Origin: Bacteroidota bacterium
GTDB lineage: Bacteria; Bacteroidota; Bacteroidia; Flavobacteriales_D; Crocinitomicaceae
Assembly: GCA_947378245.1 (NCBI GenBank)
Contig: CANCJF010000007.1
Coordinates: 1-44,618 of the forward strand
Direction of reading: 5' to 3'
Length of the DNA: 44,618 bases
Shown: positions 7,878-14,842 of the stretch, piece after piece
Numbering within the stretch: position 1 is the first letter of the stretch
How the letters are laid out: the number at the start of each line of letters is the position of its first letter
Notes under the pieces: generated by a model
The model's input: only the letters and a program-made list of their open reading frames with translations
Told to the model about the DNA's origin: nothing
Database searches by the model: none
Made by a program: the position numbers and the translations under genes

Positions 7878-9836
7878 ATGACACAAGATTTACACTCAAA
7901 AAAAGTAACCGTAGCTTCACTATTAGTAGCACTTGGTATTATTTATGGCGACATTGGGACGAGCCCATTGTATGCTTTACGAGCAGTCATCGGAGAACGA
8001 ACGATAGACATGGAATTAGTATTTGGAGGTTTGTCCTGTATTTTTTGGACACTCGTATTTCAAACAACAATCAAGTATATTTGGTTAACTCTTCGAGCTG
8101 ACAACAAAGGCGAGGGTGGAATCTTTTCTTTATACGCTCTTGTTTCTAAGCATGGAAAAAAATTAATTATACCAGCGATATTAGGAGCTACGACATTACT
8201 AGCTGATGGAATAATCACCCCTCCTATTTCAGTTGCTTCTGCTATTGTAGGTCTAGGGTTAGTAAAAGGTTTGGAAAACACGTTTCAACCTGGAAATTCA
8301 TTAACAATTGGGATTGTAATCACCATTATATCCATTCTGTTTTTCTTTCAACGATTTGGCACACAATCGATAGGTAAATTTTTTGGGCCAGTTATGACAG
8401 TATGGTTTTCCATGCTATTTATTACAGGAATAAATCAAATATATAATCATCCAGAAGTATTAAATGCATTAAATCCAATATATGCTTATAATTTGTTAGC
8501 GCATTATCCTCAAGGATTTTGGTTACTAGGTGCTGTATTTTTATGTACAACAGGTGCTGAAGCTTTATATTCAGATTTAGGACATTGCGGCATAAAAAAT
8601 ATACGAATCACCTGGATTTTTGTTAAATTAAGTTTAATCATAAACTACCTAGGACAAGCATCTTGGGTGATTTATCAAGGTCAATCTCACTTATCTGGAA
8701 GAAATCCATTTTTTGAAATCGTACCTGATTGGTTCTTAATCCCAAGTATTCTAATTGCAACAGGTGCGACAATCATTGCATCCCAAGCTTTGATAAGTGG
8801 TTCTTACACACTCATCAGCGAAGCGATGAACTTAAATTTTTGGCCTCGTGTATCTGTCAGACAACCAACAGAAATTAAAGGGCAAATCTATATCCCAAGC
8901 GTGAATAACATTTTATGGTTCGGTTGTATTTTAATGATATTATATTTTAAAGAGTCTGCGCATATGGAAGCTGCTTATGGTTTCTCTATCACCATAACGA
9001 TGATGATGACCACCTTATTGTTAGGCTATTTCTTGAAATATGAATTAAAATGGAAAATGACGGTCATTGTTTTGTTTTTATTTTTCTTCGGAATTATAGA
9101 ATTTGCTTTTTTTATTGCTAACGTGGCAAAAATCAAGGAACGTTGGATGTTTTTATTTTTCGAATTATTCATTTTTATGACTATGTATATTTGGTATTAC
9201 GCGCGTAAAATCAATAACAGGTTCACTAGTTTTGTTGACTTGGGTAAATACACAGAAATGATTAATGAGTTAAGTTCAGATGAAAGTATTCCAAAATTTT
9301 CGACGCATTTAGTTTACCTTTCAAAAGCAGATAAAAGAGATGAAATTGAAGATAAAATCATCAAGTCCATATTTTCAAAAAAGCCTAAAAGAGCTGACGT
9401 CTATTGGTTTTTACATATCAATCGTATGGAAGAGCCCTATACATTAAACTATGATGTGTCAGAACTTGTAGAAGATAAAATCATCAAAGTCAATTTAAAT
9501 ATTGGATTTAGGTTGCAGCCCAAAGCAGAATTATATTTTAAGAAAATTGTACGTGATCTTGTTGCAAATCAAGAATTGAACTTACACTTACGTCCTGATG
9601 GTTCTACAAAATACAACCCTGAACCAGACTTTAAGTTTATTGTAATTGAAAAATTTGTATCTGTGGAAAACGAATTCAAACTTCGAGAAGGGTTGATTAT
9701 GAACACCTATTTCTTTTTGAAAAATTTAGGTCAACGAGATGAAAAAGCCTTTGGTTTGGACAAAAGCGATGTAGTAGTAGAGCAATTTCCTATTGTATTT
9801 ACTCCCATTGATCATGTGGAATTAGTAAGAAAATAA
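7878..9836 (+). CDS. kup: Low-affinity potassium transporter Kup
   Basis: Kup imports K+ with protons across the inner membrane. The 652-aa protein begins with the family signature SLLVALGIIYGDIGTSPLYAL, followed by NKGEGGIFSLYAL and LLADGIITPPISVASA. About twelve hydrophobic segments span residues 15-450. A soluble C-terminal domain of about 200 residues ends with EQFPIVFTPIDHVELVRK. Length and motifs are typical. It lies 92 nt downstream of the KdpE-like gene on the same strand. The intergenic region holds a candidate operator and a weak -7 box, so kup probably has its own regulated promoter. It ends 7 nt from the convergent nuclease gene, with no clear terminator. Confidence 0.97.
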   Translation: MTQDLHSKKVTVASLLVALGIIYGDIGTSPLYALRAVIGERTIDMELVFGGLSCIFWTLVFQTTIKYIWLTLRADNKGEGGIFSLYALVSKHGKKLIIPAILGATTLLADGIITPPISVASAIVGLGLVKGLENTFQPGNSLTIGIVITIISILFFFQRFGTQSIGKFFGPVMTVWFSMLFITGINQIYNHPEVLNALNPIYAYNLLAHYPQGFWLLGAVFLCTTGAEALYSDLGHCGIKNIRITWIFVKLSLIINYLGQASWVIYQGQSHLSGRNPFFEIVPDWFLIPSILIATGATIIASQALISGSYTLISEAMNLNFWPRVSVRQPTEIKGQIYIPSVNNILWFGCILMILYFKESAHMEAAYGFSITITMMMTTLLLGYFLKYELKWKMTVIVLFLFFFGIIEFAFFIANVAKIKERWMFLFFELFIFMTMYIWYYARKINNRFTSFVDLGKYTEMINELSSDESIPKFSTHLVYLSKADKRDEIEDKIIKSIFSKKPKRADVYWFLHINRMEEPYTLNYDVSELVEDKIIKVNLNIGFRLQPKAELYFKKIVRDLVANQELNLHLRPDGSTKYNPEPDFKFIVIEKFVSVENEFKLREGLIMNTYFFLKNLGQRDEKAFGLDKSDVVVEQFPIVFTPIDHVELVRK

Positions 9837-9843
9837 TTACGAA

Positions 9844-10611
9844 TTACAAGCCCCAACATCCAACACACACCGACTGCTCGATGCGATTTTCAATTACATC
9901 GGGCAGTTTTTCAAAAAAATCGAGGTGCGTAATTTTTTCGATGGAATCAATAGATAAAGCAAATGCAGAGATTGGCAAAGAACTTCCTTGATTGGGAATT
10001 ACAAATCCAATCGCTTTAATATCCGGTTGAGAATAATCTAATACCACTTTATAAAACGCCTTAGGTATTGGAATTTTATTTTGGCCAATTGTTGGTTGTC
10101 CTATTTCTAACAATGGTCCTGTTGTTATATAAACAGCTTTATTTTCTATAGCCCATTCACGTACTTGTTCTTCTAATTTTTTCCAAATACCACGATTGAA
10201 GCTTTTATCTTGCGGACACATATTCGAGAGGTAAAACGATTCTTGCATCGCTTGAACCGACCATTTCATATCTGCAGCAGGGGCTAAATGACCACGATCA
10301 AATCCTGATTTTTTATAATCTTTCAAATCCGCACTATTACGAACTAGCATGGGGTCAGGCTTAAATTTATCACTACGACCAATAACACCTTGAGTTTCTT
10401 CAAAAGTGAGTTCATAAGCCACCCATTTAGCCAATTTATAATTTTCATCGTATGACAAACAATAACCTGTATGGCAAACTATTAATTCCTGATTCGTATG
10501 AGCAGGGATCTCTAATGAATTTGGAATTACTAATTGTTGACTTTGAAAACCAGCGAACAAAAAAAATCCGAACAGTAGGAAAATTACTATTCGGACATTT
10601 AAATATTTCAT
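9844..10611 (-). CDS. Secreted DNA/RNA non-specific endonuclease (NUC superfamily)
   Basis: The catalytic motif DRGHLAPAADM is the DRGH signature of Serratia-type beta-beta-alpha-metal nucleases, with His as general base. It is followed by FYLSNMCPQDKSFNRGIWKKLE, which contains the metal-binding Asn. The ORF track begins at a TTG (10623) inside the neighbouring gene. The ATG at 10611 gives MKYLNVRIVIFLLFGFFLFAG, a clear signal peptide, and a 255-aa protein. It starts 5 nt after the stop of the upstream PorT-like gene, so the two are co-transcribed. Likely roles are periplasmic or extracellular nucleic-acid scavenging; the sequence does not say which. No cognate inhibitor gene is visible. The C-terminus is Cys-containing (CVGCWGL). 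Confidence 0.93.
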   Translation of the reverse strand: MKYLNVRIVIFLLFGFFLFAGFQSQQLVIPNSLEIPAHTNQELIVCHTGYCLSYDENYKLAKWVAYELTFEETQGVIGRSDKFKPDPMLVRNSADLKDYKKSGFDRGHLAPAADMKWSVQAMQESFYLSNMCPQDKSFNRGIWKKLEEQVREWAIENKAVYITTGPLLEIGQPTIGQNKIPIPKAFYKVVLDYSQPDIKAIGFVIPNQGSSLPISAFALSIDSIEKITHLDFFEKLPDVIENRIEQSVCVGCWGL

Positions 10612-10616
10612 TATTA

Positions 10617-11405
10617 TTACCAATTATAACTTACACCAAATGTCAGTGGATGTACGTTTGCCATCAGAGTAGTATTGAAAGTTGGAATCAATGCATAACT
10701 CGCAAAAACTCCATACATTCTTCCCCAATATTGACCAAAACCTGCACGAATTGTTGCGTCACACTTAAATGTATTTAAAGCAAAAGTACCTTTGATGGTA
10801 CGCTCGAACTCAATGTTTGGATTTTTTTTATCTGCATAGATTTGCTTAACATTTGAAGATAGTTTTATTCCTGCAATCACCCCTGCACTAATCCATACAT
10901 TTTTTTTAGGTGTAAACTCTAATAAAACTGGAATTTGTAAATATGCTAAATTCAATTTATTTCGTGTGAAACTAATTGTATCTAAATGTACATTCCCATA
11001 GATAGCGCTGTCTTTTTTACTATATGAATCCTGTAAAGTCCAATCTTTAGAAAAAGCAATTTTCGTTAAATTCAAGCCTAAACCAATTGTAACTCCCAAT
11101 CTGTCAGGAGTAATGATTAATTTACGATCATAAAAATTAAAATTAAAATTAAATGATTTTAATACGTCATTGTTCCATTGTTGATCATTTGGAAAAGAAG
11201 CTTGAAATGAATTATTTAATAAGACATTTAATCCAAAATCAACTCCTGCAAAATGACCGTTATGTTTTTCTTCCTCAATTTCCAATAAAGAATCTTCGAT
11301 TGCTCCATTTATTTCTGAATCTGCAATGGGTTGATTATTGATGTTTTGAGCAAATGAAATTTGTGAAATAGCGAATGCTAGAAATAAAAATAATAGTTTT
11401 TTCAT
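10617..11405 (-). CDS. PorT-like outer-membrane beta-barrel protein
   Basis: The 262-aa protein starts with a signal peptide (MKKLLFLFLAFAISQISFAQ). The body has alternating beta-strand patterns ending in an aromatic (FAGVDFGLNVLLNNS; LGVTIGLGLNLTKIAF; LAYLQIPVLLEFTPKKNVWISAGVIAGIKL) and finishes in ...HPLTFGVSYNW, an aromatic-terminated last strand. This resembles the PorT/OMP_b-brl_2 families, which include several outer-membrane proteins of unknown role as well as type IX secretion PorT. I cannot tell which subgroup this belongs to. It precedes the secreted nuclease gene by only 5 nt. Confidence 0.8.
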   Translation of the reverse strand: MKKLLFLFLAFAISQISFAQNINNQPIADSEINGAIEDSLLEIEEEKHNGHFAGVDFGLNVLLNNSFQASFPNDQQWNNDVLKSFNFNFNFYDRKLIITPDRLGVTIGLGLNLTKIAFSKDWTLQDSYSKKDSAIYGNVHLDTISFTRNKLNLAYLQIPVLLEFTPKKNVWISAGVIAGIKLSSNVKQIYADKKNPNIEFERTIKGTFALNTFKCDATIRAGFGQYWGRMYGVFASYALIPTFNTTLMANVHPLTFGVSYNW

Positions 11406-11478
11406 AATTCATTAAAAAATAAATACTTGTATAAAATTAAGAAATATTTATTTAAACGGCTTATTTTTTACTTCTTAT

Positions 11479-11486
11479 TATATTTG
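11479..11486 (+). promoter_or_regulatory. -7 box for cysS
   Basis: TATATTTG lies 29 nt upstream of the cysS ATG and fits TAnnTTTG exactly. No TTTG at -33 is evident. Confidence 0.5.
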
Positions 11487-11515
11487 TTACTTACAATCTT
11501 AAGCATTAATAAATT

Positions 11516-12979
11516 ATGACAAACTCTAAGTTACACATTTACAATAGCCATTCGGGTAAGAAAGAATTGTTTGTTCCAATACACCAAAATTTTGTTGGAC
11601 TATATGTTTGTGGACCAACAGTTTATAACTATGTTCATTTAGGAAATTGTAGAACGTTTATTTCCTTTGACATGGTGTATCGTTACTTGTTGCACTTAGG
11701 TTATAAGGTTCGTTATGTTAGAAATATTACCGATGTAGGTCATTTAGAAAACGATGCAGATGAGGGGGAAGATAAAATCGCTAAAAAAGCACGCTTAGAG
11801 CAAGTAGAACCAATGGAAATTGTTCAAAAATACACCTTGGATTTTCACGAAGTATTGCGTCAATTCAATAATCATGCACCAAGCATAGAACCTACTGCAA
11901 CAGGACATATCATCGAACAAATTGAAATGATTAAGACCATCCTTGAAAACGGATACGCTTACGATGTGAATGGTTCGGTGTATTTCGATGTCAACAAATA
12001 CAATGAGAAATTCCCGTATGGAGAATTATCGGGACGAAAAATTGAGGATTTAATTGCGGGTACACGTGACTTGGATGGTCAGGATGAAAAACGCAATTCT
12101 TTGGATTTTGCATTATGGAAAAACGCTTCACCAGAACATATCATGAAATGGCCTTCCCCTTGGGGCATTGGTTTCCCAGGATGGCATTTGGAATGTTCTG
12201 CAATGAGTACCAAATATTTAGGTGAAACATTTGATATTCACGGAGGAGGAATGGATTTGAAATTCCCTCACCACGAATGTGAAATTGCACAAGGGTGTGC
12301 TTCTACGGGTAAATCTCCGGTGAATTACTGGATGCATGGAAATATGTTAACCTTAAATGGTAAAAAAATGTCGAAGTCGACTGGTAATACATTACTGCCA
12401 AACGAATTATTCAATGGTGGTTCTGACTTATTAGAGCGTGGTTACCATCCAATGGTGGTTCGTTTCTTTACGATGCAAGCACATTACCGTAGTACCTTAG
12501 ACTTTACCAGTGAAGCATTAAACGCTGCTGAAAAAGGATATGAAAAATTGATGGATGCTATCAAAGAGTTGGAAACGCTAACAACATCAGCTAATTCTTC
12601 TGTGGATGTTAACGGTTTAGTTTCTTCTTTTTACGATGCAATGAACGACGACTTCAACGCACCAATTTTAGTAGCGAATTTGTTTGAGACGGTTAAAGCA
12701 ATAAACACCATCAAAGAAGGTAAAGCAACAATTACACAAGCTGATTTGGAACTACTAATAAAAGAAGTCAATGCGTTTGTGTTTGATGTACTTGGTTTGG
12801 CTCCCTTAAATAGTGCAGGTGACGATTCAAAATTAGAAGGTGTGATGGACTTGGTGTTGAATTTGCGTCAACAAGCACGTGAGAACAAAGATTGGGGAAC
12901 TTCTGATAAGATTCGCGATGGATTGGCTGCTGCTGGTTTGGTGGTGAAAGACGGGAAGGACGGAACGACATGGAAGTGA
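11516..12979 (+). CDS. cysS: Cysteine--tRNA ligase
   Basis: This class I aminoacyl-tRNA synthetase attaches cysteine to tRNA-Cys. The 487-aa protein has the zinc-ligand and HIGH-like region [19 protein letters not shown] (HLGN near residue 41). Further zinc ligands are in GWHLECSAM and [10 protein letters not shown], and the KMSKS loop is [11 protein letters not shown] (about residue 282). The C-terminal DALR-type anticodon-binding region ends [29 protein letters not shown], as is usual for CysRS. It is a single gene with its own -7 box. A GC-rich dispersed repeat and a perfect palindrome follow the stop and may act as its terminator. Confidence 0.98.
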   Translation: MTNSKLHIYNSHSGKKELFVPIHQNFVGLYVCGPTVYNYVHLGNCRTFISFDMVYRYLLHLGYKVRYVRNITDVGHLENDADEGEDKIAKKARLEQVEPMEIVQKYTLDFHEVLRQFNNHAPSIEPTATGHIIEQIEMIKTILENGYAYDVNGSVYFDVNKYNEKFPYGELSGRKIEDLIAGTRDLDGQDEKRNSLDFALWKNASPEHIMKWPSPWGIGFPGWHLECSAMSTKYLGETFDIHGGGMDLKFPHHECEIAQGCASTGKSPVNYWMHGNMLTLNGKKMSKSTGNTLLPNELFNGGSDLLERGYHPMVVRFFTMQAHYRSTLDFTSEALNAAEKGYEKLMDAIKELETLTTSANSSVDVNGLVSSFYDAMNDDFNAPILVANLFETVKAINTIKEGKATITQADLELLIKEVNAFVFDVLGLAPLNSAGDDSKLEGVMDLVLNLRQQARENKDWGTSDKIRDGLAAAGLVVKDGKDGTTWK

Positions 12980-13012
12980 CGAGCGAAGGCGTGATTTTGA
13001 TGCAAAACGCTA

Positions 13013-13046
13013 CTTCCCCCTTTGAAGGGGGACCGAGGGGGATGAC
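13013..13046 (+). repeat. GC-rich dispersed repeat, copy 1 (CCCCCTT/AAGGGGG family)
   Basis: The pattern CTTCCCCCTTTGAAGGGGG, then ACCGAGGGGGATGAC, occurs in four variants in this window (13013, 13284, 13822 reversed and 14213). The first half is self-complementary. Such elements are scattered through many Flavobacteriia genomes. It is much richer in G+C than its AT-rich surroundings. Confidence 0.8.
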
Positions 13047-13067
13047 TTCAGTAAAAAATTACTAACT

Positions 13068-13091
13068 AAACCCCTCGAATTCGAGGGGTTT
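13068..13091. repeat. Perfect 24-bp palindrome downstream of cysS
   Basis: AAACCCCTCGAA is followed directly by its exact reverse complement. It could form a hairpin ending cysS transcription, although no long T-tract follows. The central TCGAATTCGA recurs in a second palindrome at 13184-13221. Confidence 0.75.
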
Positions 13092-13183
13092 AAAAAACAA
13101 ACTTAACTTCAATACTGAATTTTAAAATTTAATAAATGAGTTCCAATAAATTCATGAATTTAAAAGGAAAAAATATTTCTATC

Positions 13184-13221
13184 GTCTTTTAAAAGCATCG
13201 AATTCGATGCCTTTAAAAGTC
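13184..13221. repeat. Imperfect 38-bp palindrome centred on TCGAATTCGA
   Basis: The arms GTCTTTTAAAAGCATCGAA and TTCGATGCCTTTAAAAGTC are complementary at 17 of 19 positions, with a perfect 16-bp centre (GCATCGAATTCGATGC). It lies in the untranslated stretch between cysS and the next gene. Confidence 0.7.
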
Positions 13222-13253
13222 AAGAATGAAGACAATTGAAAAAATATATAAAA

Positions 13254-13327
13254 TAAATGAAAAGTAAACTAAATCGTAGCGAAGCACTGGCTTCCCCCTT
13301 CGGAGGGGGACAGAGGGGGAGGACTTT
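13254..13327 (+). repeat. 74-bp direct repeat, copy A
   Basis: The block starts TAAATGAAAAGTAAACTAAA and ends GGAGGACTTT. It is 72/74 identical to copy B (14183-14256) and contains one GC-rich dispersed repeat unit. An ATG inside it opens a reading frame (MKSKLNRSEALASPFGGG) that runs into the following gene, whose own ATG lies 2 nt beyond the repeat. Confidence 0.9.
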
Positions 13328-13328
13328 G

Positions 13329-13820
13329 ATGATAAAAATAAAGTTTACATTACTATTAATATTTGCAATATCTTTTAATTCTAATGCTTGTGAATGTATT
13401 TGTACTGGTGATTGCAGTTTTAAAGCCGTTTCACAAAGATCAGATTTTGTAGCCTTAGTCAAAATTACATCCTACGATGATTATTTCGAAATGGATGAAA
13501 ATTTAAAGAGTCCTGGTTCAATGATTGTAGAAATCATTGAAGTTTACAAGGGAATTGAACAAAGAAAACAAATAAAGATTTGGGGTGACGATGGGAATAA
13601 ATGTCGGCCATATTGTTCTACCTTTAAGTTGAATGAATATTATCTTATTTCTCCATCCATATTATCAAATAAAGAAAATAACAAAGAGTTTGAATTTTTT
13701 AGTTGTTCTACTGATTATTTAAAAGTTGACATGACAAGCAAAATGATAACAGGAAATTATACAAATAAAATCAATAATTATAGTCTTTTAGATTTTGAAA
13801 ATGATATTAAAAATAAATAA
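13329..13820 (+). CDS. Small exported Cys-rich protein, possible NTR/TIMP-like fold
   Basis: The ORF track starts at 13257 inside a dispersed repeat, but the ATG at 13329 gives MIKIKFTLLLIFAISFNSNA, a clean signal peptide. I therefore prefer the 163-aa version. The mature protein would begin with CECICTGDCSFK. It then has V-rich beta segments (DFVALVKITSYDD; MIVEIIEVYKGIEQRKQIKIWG), a CRPYCSTF stretch and YYLISPS. A CxC at the mature N-terminus followed by an OB-like barrel and a 'VxxVYKG' strand resembles bacterial NTR/TIMP-like domains. That is pattern recognition, not a database result. The gene lies alone between two repeat copies, and no operon partner is obvious. Confidence 0.7.
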   Translation: MIKIKFTLLLIFAISFNSNACECICTGDCSFKAVSQRSDFVALVKITSYDDYFEMDENLKSPGSMIVEIIEVYKGIEQRKQIKIWGDDGNKCRPYCSTFKLNEYYLISPSILSNKENNKEFEFFSCSTDYLKVDMTSKMITGNYTNKINNYSLLDFENDIKNK

Positions 13821-13821
13821 T

Positions 13822-13855
13822 GTCATCCCCCTCAGTCCCCCTTCAAAGGGGGAAG
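13822..13855 (-). repeat. GC-rich dispersed repeat, inverted copy
   Basis: GTCATCCCCCTCAGTCCCCC followed by CTTCAAAGGGGGAAG is the reverse complement of the element at 13013-13046. Together the two flank the Cys-rich gene in opposite orientation. It starts 1 nt after that gene's stop and may act as its terminator hairpin. Confidence 0.8.
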
Positions 13856-13908
13856 CAATGGATTCTATAATTAAAAGCTTGATTAAAGTAACAACTTTTA
13901 AAATAACG

Positions 13909-14018
13909 TGCAATTTCAAAATGAAACCTGTGTAATTTCAAAATTGAATCCTTGCAAATTCAAAATACAAAGCATGTATTTTCAAAATGAAGTCCATGTA
14001 ATTTCAAAATAGAGATTT
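13909..14018. repeat. Tandem array, five 22-bp units TGtAATTTCAAAATnnAnnnnn
   Basis: Five consecutive units of exactly 22 bp start at 13909, 13931, 13953, 13975 and 13997. Each keeps TG(T/C)A(A/T)(A/T)TTCAAAAT and varies in the last 8 bp. The period is about two helical turns. No reading frame crosses it, and it lies between the two small exported-protein genes. Confidence 0.85.
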
Positions 14019-14050
14019 TATTTTCAACATAAACTCAAGTCTAAAGATGT

Positions 14051-14124
14051 TATATTTGTTATAGAAATTATCACCTATTCGCATGTTAGAGATAACAATT
14101 TAGACAATATGCGAATATTTTTTT
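14051..14124 (+). other. Promoter-like box followed by terminator-like hairpin (possible small transcript)
   Basis: TATATTTG (14051-14058) matches the -7 consensus. It is followed by TATTCGCAT (14076-14084), a 24-nt loop, ATGCGAATA (14109-14117) and seven T residues. The stretch could encode a short RNA of about 60 nt, or be a terminator alone. No -33 element or coding frame is visible. Confidence 0.3.
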
Positions 14125-14182
14125 AATAAAGAAGAATAGCTCAAGTAAGTGTTAAACAAAAATTTTAGATAAGTAATAAAGG

Positions 14183-14256
14183 TAAATGAAAAGTAAACTA
14201 AATCGTAGCGAAACACTGGCTTCCCCCTTCGGAGGGGGACAGAGAGGGAGGACTTT
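14183..14256 (+). repeat. 74-bp direct repeat, copy B
   Basis: The block is 72/74 identical to copy A at 13254-13327, in the same orientation, 929 bp downstream. It carries the only in-frame ATG of the following lipoprotein gene. Confidence 0.9.
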
Positions 14257-14842
14257 TAGTTCTCTTCGAATTTTGGGTGTTTTGGTGATTTTGTTGACTA
14301 TCGTTTTGACTTCTTGTAGTGAGAATAACAATCAATCAAAAAAAATTATATCGAAAATTTCAAATAAAGAACAAATAGATACATCTATTTACATTGAAGG
14401 TATCACTTTTGGAAGATTTTGTAATGAATGTTCTGGAAATTGTGCTCCAATAATAGGATATTATAATGGAGGTAATGCTAATACTCTTTGGGGAGATTTT
14501 GAAAATAATTATTTCAAAAATGAAGATTCACTAAAATTTAAAACAGATTTGAATACTTTAGAAAATATGAATTTGGCAAATCAAATAATAGATAAAATAC
14601 CAAATTTATTAATTAAATCGAGTAATAAAAATTTTGGGTGTCCAGATTGTACAGATGGATGCGGTATTTACTTAAAGTTATGGTTAAACGAGAATCCAAA
14701 TACTATAATAAAAAAGTTTAAAATTGACCTTCATCCGAATGAAACTACACCAAGAGAAATCACAGAATTTGCTCAATTCGTTTCTAAAAATATAAATCAA
14801 ATAATTCATAACTCTAAAAATGATAACTCCAGTTCACGATAA
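14186..14842 (+). CDS. Small lipoprotein with paired CxxCxxxC motifs; start lies in a repeat
   Basis: The protein has no family I can name. A lipoprotein signal is clear (ILGVLVILLTIVLTSCSENN, with lipobox LTSC). Only repeat-encoded sequence (MKSKLNRSETLASPFGGGQRGRT) precedes it, and no other in-frame ATG is available. Possible internal starts are TTG or ATT codons just before the hydrophobic core. If the repeat ATG is used, 218 aa are made with an unusual 25-residue extension before the signal. The mature part has two CxxCxxxC clusters (CNECSGNC and CPDCTDGC), suggesting metal binding or disulfides. The 3' end overlaps polA by 23 nt. The position of the true start is uncertain. Confidence 0.65.
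   Translation: MKSKLNRSETLASPFGGGQRGRTFSSLRILGVLVILLTIVLTSCSENNNQSKKIISKISNKEQIDTSIYIEGITFGRFCNECSGNCAPIIGYYNGGNANTLWGDFENNYFKNEDSLKFKTDLNTLENMNLANQIIDKIPNLLIKSSNKNFGCPDCTDGCGIYLKLWLNENPNTIIKKFKIDLHPNETTPREITEFAQFVSKNINQIIHNSKNDNSSSR

Noticed and set aside
7766-8101. 111-aa ORF at the start of kup
   Set aside because: It is in another frame and is overlapped by the well-supported Kup N-terminus.
9844-11405. Nuclease plus adjacent gene as a toxin-immunity pair
   Set aside because: The neighbour has a signal peptide and a beta-barrel pattern, not that of a nuclease inhibitor. NUC enzymes are common scavenging nucleases.
13257-13328. N-terminal extension of the Cys-rich exported protein (MKSKLNRSEALASPFGGG...)
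   Set aside because: It is encoded by a dispersed repeat, and a proper ATG followed at once by a signal peptide exists at 13329.
13909-14018. 22-bp tandem array as a CRISPR
   Set aside because: Unit length is 22 bp with no 30-40-bp unique spacers, repeats are imperfect, and there are no cas genes.
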